Positions 9,076-17,225 are shown, counted from the first letter of the stretch. The stretch is DNA of 56,486 nucleotides from Brevinematales bacterium (GCA_013177895.1 JABLXV010000027.1:1-56486); one strand, 5' to 3'. Numbers and translations: made by a program. Notes: a model not told the origin generated them from the sequence alone.

Positions 9076-9090
9076 TGGCACACATCTTGC
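9076..9090 (+). promoter_or_regulatory. sigma-54 (-24/-12) promoter
   Basis: The sequence TGGCACACATCTTGC matches the RpoN consensus TGGCAC-N5-TTGC exactly, with GG and GC separated by exactly 10 nt. It is 40 nt before the start of the small four-cysteine protein, which places the transcript start near 9102. No upstream activator site was identified. The rpoN gene itself is not in this window. Confidence 0.75.
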
Positions 9091-9130
9091 GTAATATAGT
9101 ATGTGTGATGATTGAAGATGGAGGCGGAAT

Positions 9131-9367
9131 ATGACTCAGTGTACTTTTTTGGATCGATGCCGGAACAGTTTCTTTAGTTCCGAATTGGCGGAAGACGGGA
9201 TTATGAAGACGATTATAACATCGGACTTTTGTATGCGCGCCGCGCACTCCTGCGCACGCTTGAAGCTATATAAAGAACTGGGCGAATCGAAAGTACCGTC
9301 GAATTTTTATCCTTACCAGAAGGAAGACGCGAATAAACTGATAGAAACCGGGAGATTAGTCAAATAG
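9131..9367 (+). CDS. small four-cysteine protein under sigma-54 control
   Basis: This 78-residue soluble protein has cysteines at 4, 10, 34 and 41, the last in a SCARLKLYKELGESKVP segment. It recalls a family of short environmental proteins with a CPFF...C...CARY...KALG.EKVP pattern; this match is from memory and unverified. The four Cys could bind a metal or Fe-S cluster. The start is supported by GGAGG 6 nt before the ATG. The gene is monocistronic, flanked by a sigma-54 promoter and a perfect 11-bp terminator hairpin, which marks it as a real, regulated gene. Its function is unknown. Confidence 0.75.
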   Translation: MTQCTFLDRCRNSFFSSELAEDGIMKTIITSDFCMRAAHSCARLKLYKELGESKVPSNFYPYQKEDANKLIETGRLVK

Positions 9368-9411
9368 CCCAACAAACCTTTCTTATACAACCTTCCAACC
9401 CCCAACCCTAT

Positions 9412-9445
9412 GAAAGCAGGCATCATGCCTGCTTTCTCTATTTTA
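9412..9445 (+). terminator. terminator of the four-cysteine gene
   Basis: GAAAGCAGGCA at 9412-9422 pairs perfectly with the reverse complement at 9426-9436 around a 3-nt loop, followed by the T-rich TCTATTTTAT. Confidence 0.8.
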
Positions 9446-9447
9446 TC

Positions 9448-9600
9448 AGGGCGGTTCCAAAAACTATTAACATTTTTAACAATAGTAATGATATATCTTT
9501 AAAATACGCCCAATGGTCACTTCCTTGCCCTCTTTTCCTTCATATTTCATTGTAGAAAAGAGGGCTTACCGCCGAGAATCGGCGATTATTAGAAGTGCCC
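9448..9600 (+). repeat. MITE-like dispersed repeat, copy 1
   Basis: This roughly 150-bp element recurs in inverted orientation at 31091-31262. The ends are GGGCGGTT and (as the reverse complement of the right end) GGGCACTT, an imperfect terminal inverted repeat. A conserved core at 9473-9524 includes the ATAGTAATGATATATCTTT and ACGCCCAATGGTCACTTC segments. It also contains a hairpin of GCCCTCTTTTC at 9528-9538 with its complement near 9554-9564, and a second small CGCCGA/TCGGCG hairpin that copy 2 lacks. No ORF is seen. Copy 1 lies between the four-cysteine gene and the gene at 9731. Confidence 0.75.
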
Positions 9601-9730
9601 ATCAACCTTTTTCCTGAAAACTTGCGTGTCTCGCGTTTTTGATATATCTTATTAACTGAGGATTTTCTTACTATACGGCCGGGCATTTCACAAGCCGTCA
9701 CAGAATGCTGAAATATCCAGGAGGAATTAT

Positions 9731-10474
9731 ATGAAGAAGGTAATGGGTCTAGCAATTACAGCATTGGCGATTATAGGGCTGAACACTTCGTATGCGGGCG
9801 AGATTTCCGGCGGGCTATTCCGTATCGGCGGGTATTTCGGGTACAACCCCCAAGCCGCGCTGAACACCGCCATTAAAGCGGGCGGCTATCCCGAACTCAG
9901 CGGATTATCCTACGGTATGACTATCGGCGGCGGCGGATTCGGGGGCAACTTCTATTTCGGCGGATGGGGCACTGTCATCAATTCGTCCGAGGTATTAAAA
10001 TCGGCGGCGTCGGAAAGAACGATGACTTACGGCGGCGGTTTCGGCGGATTCGAATTCGGGTATGCCGTGGTCTATTCCGGAGGGTTTATCCTGATGCCCA
10101 CGGTATCCTTCCTATGGGGCGGTTACGGTATGTCTTTCCAGACGAATTTAACGTTCGCGCAATACCTGAATAATCCTGTGGAGTATAGCCCTGAAATAGG
10201 CTCGTCGATTTTCAGTATCTCGGCGGGTATCACCACAGGTATGATGTTCATGGATAAGGTGGGATTCCTTGCGCGTATCAATTATATCTATACCCCGTTT
10301 CTCACATGGGACGGAGCGGTATTGAGCGCTACGCCCGAGTATAATCAGCATTCGCTTTTCGTCACGCTGGAAATGGCGTTCGGCACACTTATCCCGGGTA
10401 AGGATATTTCGCATGAGATAGACGCGGACGAACTGCCCAGCGGTCTTCCCGAAGACGACACCTACGTCCAGTAG
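9731..10474 (+). CDS. exported glycine-rich outer-membrane-like protein
   Basis: The 247-residue protein has a signal peptide of about 22 residues ending at YAGE. The mature part is rich in Gly and aromatic residues in alternating strands (GGGFGGNFYFGGWG and GGGFGGFEFGYAVVYSGGF), which suggests a small beta-barrel or an autotransporter-like surface protein. No Cys in the mature region and no enzyme motif are visible. A GGAGG site precedes the ATG. A strong terminator follows and the next gene is convergent, so it is probably monocistronic. The function cannot be assigned. Confidence 0.65.
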   Translation: MKKVMGLAITALAIIGLNTSYAGEISGGLFRIGGYFGYNPQAALNTAIKAGGYPELSGLSYGMTIGGGGFGGNFYFGGWGTVINSSEVLKSAASERTMTYGGGFGGFEFGYAVVYSGGFILMPTVSFLWGGYGMSFQTNLTFAQYLNNPVEYSPEIGSSIFSISAGITTGMMFMDKVGFLARINYIYTPFLTWDGAVLSATPEYNQHSLFVTLEMAFGTLIPGKDISHEIDADELPSGLPEDDTYVQ

Positions 10475-10505
10475 AAGCAAGACAAGTTAATTATTTTCCA
10501 AATTG

Positions 10506-10532
10506 AAGGGGAGCTAGACTCCCCTTTTTTTT
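10506..10532 (+). terminator. terminator between convergent genes
   Basis: AAGGGGAG at 10506-10513 pairs with CTCCCCTT at 10519-10526 around a 5-nt loop and is followed by eight T residues. It ends the plus-strand gene at 10474. Confidence 0.85.
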
Positions 10533-10558
10533 ATTGGGGGATGGATTTTCCCGGCGGT

Positions 10559-11302
10559 TTACTCGTAGAGCTTATCCGTGCCCTTGGGGTGCGAGTAGAA
10601 CGGGCAATTATTCTTCTGGCAGTAGGGATTCATCGCAGAAAACACGCAGTCCACGCCTCCGTGGGTAATGATCACTTTCAGGTAATCCCGCATAAACTCG
10701 ACGGCGTTGATGATGGAAAGGAAAAGATTCCGTTTACAGCATCGCGGGATACCCTGGTACGCGATGGCATTCAGGGTGGTGGAGGTAAGCAGATTTGCGA
10801 GCTTCCATTCCTCCGCCGCGAGTTCGGTATCGGGGAGAACCATATTGAGGAATAGGGAATTTCCCAACGCAGCCCCGCATATCCCGTACTGGTTGCAGAA
10901 TCCTTCGGTCAGACGCCGCGCCCTATCCTTCGCGAGATGCAGTTTCGTTTTCTTTATTTCGTACTCTTTACGCTTATTATAGTAGCAGGTCAGCATCGCC
11001 GCGGTAACCAGATAATGATGCACCGGCGAATTGATCTCGATACGGGGGTTCCGCATCAGGGTCATGGCGATCTGTATCGGATCCTCCGACGGCGAGGAGA
11101 GGCAAAACTGCTCGATCAGTTCGAGCGCGGAAAGATTAAAACAACCGGTGCAGACAAAATGACCTTTCTCGCACGCCTGTATCGTATCGAAAATCCCGCC
11201 GCACACCGCGCAGACCATTTTCTGGTGCGATGTCAGCCTGAGAAGTTTTTTATCGCAGATGACGCAGCTCTCAGAATGTTCGGAATGTTTATGCTGTCCC
11301 AT
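10559..11302 (-). CDS. DUF5714-type cysteine-rich protein
   Basis: The 247-residue protein has an N-terminal zinc-ribbon-like region with CVIC, CAVC and CTGC pairs (residues about 10-50), then an alpha-helical part with CNQYGICGAALG, IPRCCKRN and a C-terminal CQKNNCPF. The arrangement matches what I recall of DUF5714, a family of unknown function sometimes found with methyltransferases or radical-SAM proteins. Many Cys residues suggest metal or cluster binding. The ATG at 11302 has GGGGAG 7 nt upstream; the longer frame from 11350 lacks a site. It is convergent with the glycine-rich protein gene. Confidence 0.65.
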   Translation of the reverse strand: MGQHKHSEHSESCVICDKKLLRLTSHQKMVCAVCGGIFDTIQACEKGHFVCTGCFNLSALELIEQFCLSSPSEDPIQIAMTLMRNPRIEINSPVHHYLVTAAMLTCYYNKRKEYEIKKTKLHLAKDRARRLTEGFCNQYGICGAALGNSLFLNMVLPDTELAAEEWKLANLLTSTTLNAIAYQGIPRCCKRNLFLSIINAVEFMRDYLKVIITHGGVDCVFSAMNPYCQKNNCPFYSHPKGTDKLYE

Positions 11303-11447
11303 TTTTATTCTCCCCGCTATCATTATAATTCCGCGCGGAAAAAAAATCAATCTCCCGGATAATGCCCGATTTATCCACGTTAAAAACCCGTGAATGTTAA
11401 AAATTATATATTTTTGATAATTATAGCAAAAAAAAACGGATTATCCG

Positions 11448-11476
11448 TTGACATTATACAATATGAAGTATAAAAT
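11448..11476 (+). promoter_or_regulatory. sigma-70 promoter of the partner-switching pair
   Basis: A perfect TTGACA at 11448-11453 and TAAAAT at 11471-11476 are separated by 17 nt, 35 nt before the kinase start. Confidence 0.7.
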
Positions 11477-11511
11477 TGAATCTGAATATCTTTTTGAAAA
11501 GAAGAGGATGT

Positions 11512-12027
11512 ATGTTCGACTCAAAACTCATTTCGGCAATCCTGAAGGACTATATTTCTAAATTTCCGGCAAAGGATAAAGAAAGCCTCACCCTTGAAAT
11601 TGACGACAGTTCTATCGTTATTTCACTTGTCGGAGATATCCATTCGCTACGTATCATCAACGTTCTGATTAACGTTATTTTTAAAAATGTGGACATTCAG
11701 AATACCGATCAATTTCTGGTGTTTGATCTATGTCTGGCTATCGAAGAATCCCTGATTAACATATTCAAGCATTCCTATCCGGACAACCGGGGTCAGGTCG
11801 AGCTGAGGGTAAAATTCGAACCGGATAAAATTGTCATCAGGGTCTCCGATTACGGAGCGAAGGGACGCAGTTTTAATTACGATGAACAGCTTAAAAAGAC
11901 CCCCGAAAGCGAATTCTCGGAAAGTGGGCGCGGGATGATGATTATTAAAAAAATTATCGATGATATCAAGTATTCGACCGATAACGACCGGAATACTCTT
12001 CTTCTGATAAAAAAATGGAAGGGCTAA
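11512..12027 (+). CDS. RsbW/SpoIIAB-like anti-sigma serine kinase (HATPase)
   Basis: The 171-residue protein has a GHKL ATPase domain: an N-box with EESLINIFKHSY, a G1-like SDYGAKG and a G2-like ESGRGMMIIKKI. This is the layout of anti-sigma factor kinases that phosphorylate a STAS antagonist; the next gene, 4 nt away, encodes just such a STAS protein. Such pairs control an alternative sigma factor or an output enzyme by partner switching. No sigma gene is adjacent, so the target is unknown. The ATG at 11512 follows a GAGGA site by 5 nt; an upstream TTG-started extension is unlikely. Confidence 0.85.
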   Translation: MFDSKLISAILKDYISKFPAKDKESLTLEIDDSSIVISLVGDIHSLRIINVLINVIFKNVDIQNTDQFLVFDLCLAIEESLINIFKHSYPDNRGQVELRVKFEPDKIVIRVSDYGAKGRSFNYDEQLKKTPESEFSESGRGMMIIKKIIDDIKYSTDNDRNTLLLIKKWKG

Positions 12028-12031
12028 TTAA

Positions 12032-12391
12032 ATGGAAAAAATGGACGATCTTCAGATTTTTCAGGAAAAAAAGGGAAACGTATTTATTCTACGTTTAAAG
12101 GGTATTATGGATAGCTCGACCTGTATGCAATTCGGGATTCTTTTTAAAGAGATCGCCGACCGGCCGGGGATGCACCTGATACTCAATTTAAAAGAACTCA
12201 CTTATATCAACAGTATCGGTATCGGGACAATAGTCAGCAATGTCAGAAAAATCCAGAACACCGACGGAATGGCATGTTTCTATCAGGTCTCCGATGAGGT
12301 CAAGCACGTCTTCGACCTCACGGGATTGTCGAATATCTTTTATTTCTTTGACGATGAGGATGCCGCGTTTAAATTCCTTGCGGAGAATTGA
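12032..12391 (+). CDS. STAS-domain anti-sigma factor antagonist
   Basis: The 119-residue single STAS domain resembles SpoIIAA/RsbV. The phosphorylatable Ser lies in the conserved loop ELTYINSIGIGTIVSN near residue 58, after the LILNLKEL strand. When unphosphorylated it would bind the kinase encoded just upstream and release the kinase's other target. The two genes are 4 nt apart and share a promoter at 11448. The stop codon of this gene lies inside the -35 box of the following trp promoter. Confidence 0.88.
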   Translation: MEKMDDLQIFQEKKGNVFILRLKGIMDSSTCMQFGILFKEIADRPGMHLILNLKELTYINSIGIGTIVSNVRKIQNTDGMACFYQVSDEVKHVFDLTGLSNIFYFFDDEDAAFKFLAEN

Positions 12392-12416
12392 CAAATTTCC
12401 CGAATTCTATTACCAT
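12388..12416 (+). promoter_or_regulatory. trp operon promoter
   Basis: TTGACA at 12388-12393 overlaps the STAS gene stop codon. A 17-nt spacer leads to TACCAT at 12411-12416. The expected transcript start near 12423 is just upstream of the leader peptide ribosome site GAGGAA. Confidence 0.65.
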
Positions 12417-12441
12417 TATTTATCGAAATGAGGAATATACT

Positions 12442-12504
12442 ATGATTATTCTGACCGTCTCTTCCAATCTCAACTGGTGGCGCAACATATCTCTGTCGAG
12501 TTAG
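12442..12504 (+). CDS. trpL: trp operon leader peptide with tandem Trp codons
   Basis: A 20-residue ORF (MIILTVSSNLNWWRNISLSS) starts with ATG after a GAGGAATATACT site and carries two adjacent TGG codons at 12475-12480. It is followed 34 nt later by a rho-independent hairpin and then the operon that includes trpE, trpGD and trpC. In trp attenuation, scarce Trp-tRNA stalls the ribosome at the tandem Trp codons and prevents terminator formation. A weak pairing of the CTCAACT segment (12469-12475) with AGTTAG (12499-12504) could be the 1:2 stem; I could not identify a convincing antiterminator by eye. The ORF is too short for usual gene callers. Confidence 0.82.
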   Translation: MIILTVSSNLNWWRNISLSS

Positions 12505-12538
12505 GATGACCTTTGGGGCAATCGTATTATTTTTATAT

Positions 12539-12571
12539 CCCGCGGGTTCATGCCTGCGGGTTTTTCTTTTT
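12539..12571 (+). terminator. trp attenuator hairpin
   Basis: CCCGCGGG at 12539-12546 pairs with CCTGCGGG at 12553-12560 (one G-T pair) around a 6-nt loop, followed by TTTTTCTTTTT. It sits between the leader peptide and the first structural gene, whose AGGAGG site begins right after the T tract. Confidence 0.8.
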
Positions 12572-12581
12572 AGGAGGCACC

Positions 12582-13382
12582 ATGAAAAAGCTGTTAGTCC
12601 TGTTCCTGTTCGTACTTGCGGCGTTCCTTCCCGCGTATCCCGCGAATAAAACCGCCGAACAATCATTCTATTTCGTGCAGGTCACCGACACCCATTGGGG
12701 CCCCGACCTTCATACGGCGCGCCTGAAGAAGATCGTCGACGCTATCAACGCGCTCCCGATGAAGATCGAGTTTGTCGCGCATACCGGCGATATCGCGAGC
12801 GACGACCTTGACAATATGGCGAACCTGTCCAACGCGCTGAAAATATATTCCCAGTTGAAAGCGCCTCTTTATTTCGTACCCGGCAACCACGATATCGTAA
12901 AGTATAAATACGATAAATGCATCGCTATCTATACGAATTATTTCTCGCCCCTCAACTATACGGTCGAGGTCAAGGGAGTCGTCATGCTCTTCACGTTCCT
13001 CGAACCCCTGCGCGAGAATTATACTATTCCCGGGTACGACCCGTATAAATGGGTCGAGAGCGCGCTGAAGGCGAACAAGAAGAAGCCCGTGCTGGTCTTC
13101 CATCATTCGCCGGTCATCCCGGACTTCTATAATAACGAGATGCATTACCCCTACGACCAGAAAGAAACCGCCGACTGGAGCGCGATCGTCAATAAGTATA
13201 AAAACGTGAAGGGCATCTTCTGCGGGCATTTCCACCGCGGCGAGATGTACTGGATCGGGGACGTCCCGTGCTATATCGCCCCGTCGGTCGCGGCGTACTG
13301 GGAACGCCAGGCGACGTTCAGGGTATACGAGTACGACAACGGCAAGCTGAATTATTTCACAGTCTACATAGAAGATAAATAA
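12582..13382 (+). CDS. secreted metallophosphoesterase, first gene of the trp operon
   Basis: The 266-residue protein has a signal peptide (about 21 residues) and the full calcineurin-like phosphoesterase set: DTHWG with Asp36 and His38, HTGD at 67-70, GNHD at 101-104, a HHSP segment and GHFHRG near residue 212. It should be a periplasmic two-metal phosphatase or phosphodiesterase; the substrate is unknown. The ATG at 12582 follows AGGAGG directly after the attenuator T tract. The stop is 9 nt before trpE. It therefore appears to be transcribed under Trp control, an unusual partner for tryptophan synthesis. Confidence 0.85.
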   Translation: MKKLLVLFLFVLAAFLPAYPANKTAEQSFYFVQVTDTHWGPDLHTARLKKIVDAINALPMKIEFVAHTGDIASDDLDNMANLSNALKIYSQLKAPLYFVPGNHDIVKYKYDKCIAIYTNYFSPLNYTVEVKGVVMLFTFLEPLRENYTIPGYDPYKWVESALKANKKKPVLVFHHSPVIPDFYNNEMHYPYDQKETADWSAIVNKYKNVKGIFCGHFHRGEMYWIGDVPCYIAPSVAAYWERQATFRVYEYDNGKLNYFTVYIEDK

Positions 13383-13391
13383 GAGGCCGAT

Positions 13392-14813
13392 ATGGATGCG
13401 AATAATGTACTTTATCCCGTACACCGGGAAATCGCCGCGGATATAGAAACCCCTGTTTCCGCGTTCCTCGCGCTCAAGGAGGAAGGCAAGATGGGGTTCC
13501 TGCTGGAAAGCGTGGAGATGGGTGAAAAGCTGGGACGGTACTCGTTCCTCGGGTTCGACCCGGAGCTCATCTTCACCGCGAAGAAAAATAAAGTTCGGAT
13601 AACTTTCAACGGCGAGACGGAGGAAATGGAGTCCGCCGATCCGATCGCGGAAATCAAACGGGTCGTATCGTCGTTCCGCGAGGAGCCTGTCGAGGGTTTG
13701 CCGCCGTTCACAGCGGGCCTCGTGGGGTACTTCTCCTACGACTCCGTGCGCTACTTCGAGAAACTCCCCGACGTCAAGCCCGATAAGCTCGACCTCCCGG
13801 ATATCTTTCTCGTCCTGCCGAGAGTGCTGATCGCGTTCGACCACATCCGGCAAAAACTCATCCTGATCGGGCACGCCTACTCGCCGGACAAGAAGGACGA
13901 GGTGATGCAGACATTACTGGAATACGAGACGCGTCTCTTCTCGGCGAAACCTCCGGCGCGTATCAGGGAATCGGCGAAGAATAAAATCGACCTGATCTCC
14001 AATTTCCGCAAAGCGGACTTTATTGCTGCGGTGGAGAAAGCGAAACGGCACATTGTCGCGGGCGACATCTTTCAGGTCGTCCTTTCCCAGCGCCTCCGCA
14101 CTACCATCGATATCGGTCCGTTCGATATCTACCGCAAACTCCGCATGATCAATCCGTCCCCGTACATGTTCTTCATCGATCTCGCGGATTTCCAGCTGGT
14201 GGGCTCGTCCCCGGAAGTGATGGTGCGCCGCACGAAGTCCGGGGATAAGGACGAACTGATCGTCCGCCCTATCGCGGGTACGCGCCCGCGCGGGAAGAAT
14301 AAGAAGGACGACGAGGCTGTCGAACGCGACCTCCTCAGCGACGTGAAGGAGCTCGCCGAGCACACGATGCTCCTCGACCTCGCGCGGAACGACGTCGGGC
14401 GCATCTCCGAGTTCAATTCCGTCCGGGTCGAGGCCCCCTATCATATCGAACGGTATTCGCACGTGATGCATATCGTTTCCGACGTGTTCGGCAGGCCAAA
14501 TCCGCGGTATGACGCGGTCGACGTGATCGGCGCGACATTCCCCGCCGGCACGGTCAGCGGCTCGCCCAAGGTACGCGCGATGGAGATTATCGAGGACCTC
14601 GAGCCGGAGAAACGCGGAGTTTACGCCGGCGCTATCGGCTATATCGACTTCTCCGGCAACACCGACACCTGTATCGCTATCCGCACCATCGTGCATCAGG
14701 ACGGGACGGCATACTTACAGGCGGGCGCGGGCATCGTCTACGATTCCGTCCCGGAGCGGGAGTACGAGGAGACTATCAATAAGGCCAAAGCGCTGATGAA
14801 AGCGATTATTTAG
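13392..14813 (+). CDS. trpE: anthranilate synthase component I
   Basis: TrpE makes anthranilate from chorismate using ammonia from TrpG. The 473-residue protein has the chorismate-binding motifs GSSPEVMVRR, RPIAGTRPRG, DLARNDVGRIS and FPAGTVSGSPKVRAME. The N-terminal LLES motif near residue 38 and NPSPYMFF are the known tryptophan-feedback site, so allosteric inhibition by Trp is expected. It is followed 8 nt later by the trpG-trpD fusion. The start ATG has a GAGG site upstream, right after the phosphoesterase stop. Confidence 0.95.
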   Translation: MDANNVLYPVHREIAADIETPVSAFLALKEEGKMGFLLESVEMGEKLGRYSFLGFDPELIFTAKKNKVRITFNGETEEMESADPIAEIKRVVSSFREEPVEGLPPFTAGLVGYFSYDSVRYFEKLPDVKPDKLDLPDIFLVLPRVLIAFDHIRQKLILIGHAYSPDKKDEVMQTLLEYETRLFSAKPPARIRESAKNKIDLISNFRKADFIAAVEKAKRHIVAGDIFQVVLSQRLRTTIDIGPFDIYRKLRMINPSPYMFFIDLADFQLVGSSPEVMVRRTKSGDKDELIVRPIAGTRPRGKNKKDDEAVERDLLSDVKELAEHTMLLDLARNDVGRISEFNSVRVEAPYHIERYSHVMHIVSDVFGRPNPRYDAVDVIGATFPAGTVSGSPKVRAMEIIEDLEPEKRGVYAGAIGYIDFSGNTDTCIAIRTIVHQDGTAYLQAGAGIVYDSVPEREYEETINKAKALMKAII

Positions 14814-14821
14814 GAGGGCGT

Positions 14822-16423
14822 ATGATATTAGTCATCGATAACTACGATTCGTTTATATACAACATCGTGCAGTACATCGGGGAGTTTTACCCCGACGTGA
14901 GGGTATTCCGTAACGATAAGCTCACGGTCGACGAGGCGCTCGCGATGGAGCCCGACGGGATAGTCATATCCCCCGGCCCGGGGCGTCCGTCCGACGCGGG
15001 CATCTCCGAGGAACTGATCCGCCGTTCTGGGGATATCCCCGTCTTCGGGGTGTGCCTCGGGCATCAGGGCATCACCGAAGTATTCGGCGGCGAGGTCATA
15101 TCCGCGTCGCGTATCATACACGGGAAAAGCTCGAACATGAGCCATAACGGTACGGGCATATTCGCGGGACTGCCGTCGCCGATCAAGGGTATCCGTTATC
15201 ATTCCCTCGCCGCAAACCGCGCGAACCTTCCCGATACCCTCGAGATCACCTGCGAGAGCGACGACGGCGAGATTATGGGTCTTCACGCGAAGGGGCGGAA
15301 CATCCACGGTATCCAGTTCCATCCCGAATCGTTCCTCACCCAGTACGGTAAGCAGATCATCAGGAACTTCGTCGATATGGTGGTGGAGCGCAAGAAAGCG
15401 AAAATATCCGACCGGTTGAAGACGCTCGTCCAGCGGATCTGCGCGAAGGAAGACCTGACCCGGGACGAGGCCGCCGAGATGATGGATAATATAATGAACG
15501 GGGACGCCACTCCCGCGCAGATCGCGGCGTACCTGACCTCCCTGCACCTCAAGGGCGAATCGGCCGACGAGATCACCGGGAGCGCGCAGTCGATGTTCCG
15601 CGCGGCGTTGAAAGTAAATACGAACGTCGCGCCGCTGATCGACACCTGCGGCACGGGCGGCGACCATTGCGGCACGTTTAATATATCGACCGCGGCGGCG
15701 TTTGTCGCGGCGGGAGCGGGTATTTTTATCGCGAAGCACGGCAACCGTTCCATCACGAGTAAAAGCGGTTCCGCGGACGTGCTCCAGTCGCTCGGCGTGA
15801 GGATCGACCTGACCCCCGAGCAGGCAGTCCGTTCTATCGAGACCGCCGGGTTCGCGTTCCTGTTCGCGCCCTCGTACCACCCCGCGATGAAGCACGTGAT
15901 GCCCGTCCGCCGCGAGATCGGTATCCGCACCGTGTTCAATATCCTCGGCCCGATTGTCAATCCCGCCGGGGTGAAACGCCACGTCATGGGGGTCGCGTCC
16001 CCCGCCCTGCTCGAGATGATTCCCGGGGTGTTCGCGAAGCTGGGGCATATCCATTCGGTCGTGGTGCACGGCGAGACCGGTATCGACGAGGCGTCGATCG
16101 AGGGATTGTCGCAGGTGCGGGAAATCGTTAACGGCGAGGTTACCGCGTGGACGCTCGACCCCTCGAAGTACGGCCTCGACGGGCTGATCGAGGAACTCCG
16201 CGTAGCCGGCGCGGAGGAAAGCGCCCAACTGATACTCGATATTTTCGCGGGAACCGAGAAGGGCGACCCTTATAAGGCGGTCGTGCTGAACTCCGCGCTT
16301 GCCGTGATGGTCGCGCGGGATATCCCGTTCGACGAGGCAGTCGTTATTGCGCGGGAGAGCGTCGATTCGGGCAAGGCGATGCGCGCGCTCGAAGCCGCCC
16401 GGAATTTTCCCTCGGGGGTTTGA
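14822..16423 (+). CDS. trpGD: TrpG-TrpD fusion: anthranilate synthase glutaminase and phosphoribosyltransferase
   Basis: The 533-residue protein is a natural fusion. Residues 1-195 form a class I glutamine amidotransferase with VIDNYDSF at the start, the nucleophile Cys in FGVCLGHQG about residue 79, and FHPESFLTQYGK carrying His and Glu. Residues about 205-533 are anthranilate phosphoribosyltransferase, with DTCGTGGD, KHGNRSITSKSGSADVLQSL and NILGPIVNPA motifs. The fusion supplies ammonia to TrpE and then attaches PRPP to anthranilate. The same fusion is well known in enteric bacteria. It lies 6 nt before trpC. Confidence 0.95.
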   Translation: MILVIDNYDSFIYNIVQYIGEFYPDVRVFRNDKLTVDEALAMEPDGIVISPGPGRPSDAGISEELIRRSGDIPVFGVCLGHQGITEVFGGEVISASRIIHGKSSNMSHNGTGIFAGLPSPIKGIRYHSLAANRANLPDTLEITCESDDGEIMGLHAKGRNIHGIQFHPESFLTQYGKQIIRNFVDMVVERKKAKISDRLKTLVQRICAKEDLTRDEAAEMMDNIMNGDATPAQIAAYLTSLHLKGESADEITGSAQSMFRAALKVNTNVAPLIDTCGTGGDHCGTFNISTAAAFVAAGAGIFIAKHGNRSITSKSGSADVLQSLGVRIDLTPEQAVRSIETAGFAFLFAPSYHPAMKHVMPVRREIGIRTVFNILGPIVNPAGVKRHVMGVASPALLEMIPGVFAKLGHIHSVVVHGETGIDEASIEGLSQVREIVNGEVTAWTLDPSKYGLDGLIEELRVAGAEESAQLILDIFAGTEKGDPYKAVVLNSALAVMVARDIPFDEAVVIARESVDSGKAMRALEAARNFPSGV

Positions 16424-16429
16424 CGGAGA

Positions 16430-17224
16430 ATGAATAAACTTCTGGAAATCATAGAAGCGAAGAAATCCGAGGTGGAGGAACTCCATCGCGCGTATGATAT
16501 CGGTATTCCCGCCGACAATACGCCGTTACGCCCGTCGTTCCGCGACGCGCTCGCGGGGGGAGGCTTCCTCAAGCTGATCGCCGAGGTCAAGCGAAGCTCG
16601 CCGTCAATGGGGGATATCAACTCCGCCGCCGATCCCGTGGATACCGCTCGGGTGTATTCCGAAAACGGGGCGTCCGCGATATCGGTGCTGACCGACAGGG
16701 GATACTTCGGCGGGAGCTGGGAATTCCTGCGGGACATCTCCGCGATATCCGGCCTGCCCCTCCTGTGCAAGGACTTCATCATCGACGCCCTCCAGATCGA
16801 CCTTGCCCGCGCGTACGGCGCGAGCGCGGTGCTCCTGATTACCGAGGCGCTTGACGATAGCGAACTCGCGCGCCTGTACCGTTATACCGAAGAATGCGGG
16901 CTGGACGCGCTTGTCGAGGCGCATTTCCCGGAGAATATCGAACGCGCGGCCGCGCTCGGCGCGCCGGTCATCGGGATCAACAACCGCGACCTCGCGACAT
17001 TCGAGCTCGACCCGGACTACGCGCTGAAATATAAGGGGATGATACCCGGTAACAGGATACGTCTCGCGCTTTCGGGGGTGGAAACTCCCGCGGACGCGTT
17101 GAAATTCGCGCGCGCGGGTTTCGACGGGATACTGGTCGGAACGTCCCTCATGCGGGCGAAAAATCCCGCTGACGCGGTACGCGCGCTCGCGGGTATCGAA
17201 CGAAATCAACCTATCAACAAATAA
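16430..17224 (+). CDS. trpC: indole-3-glycerol phosphate synthase
   Basis: The 264-residue TIM barrel has the family motifs EVKRSSPSMGDI (the catalytic Lys strand), LCKDFIIDALQI, LVEAHFPENI, GINNRDLATFELD and a C-terminal phosphate-binding GILVGTSLM. It closes the indole ring from CdRP. It is monofunctional: no TrpF domain is fused. trpF, trpB and trpA do not follow, since a hairpin terminator and a convergent gene come next, so the rest of the pathway must be elsewhere. Confidence 0.95.
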   Translation: MNKLLEIIEAKKSEVEELHRAYDIGIPADNTPLRPSFRDALAGGGFLKLIAEVKRSSPSMGDINSAADPVDTARVYSENGASAISVLTDRGYFGGSWEFLRDISAISGLPLLCKDFIIDALQIDLARAYGASAVLLITEALDDSELARLYRYTEECGLDALVEAHFPENIERAAALGAPVIGINNRDLATFELDPDYALKYKGMIPGNRIRLALSGVETPADALKFARAGFDGILVGTSLMRAKNPADAVRALAGIERNQPINK

Positions 17225-17225
17225 G

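Noticed and set aside
11371-11440. DnaA-box-like TTATCCACG with an AT-rich flank
   Set aside because: Only one near-match; the AT-rich bases are better explained as the upstream part of the partner-switching promoter.
14828-16486. 552-codon antisense frame opposite trpGD
   Set aside because: Shadow of the conserved TrpG-TrpD fusion.
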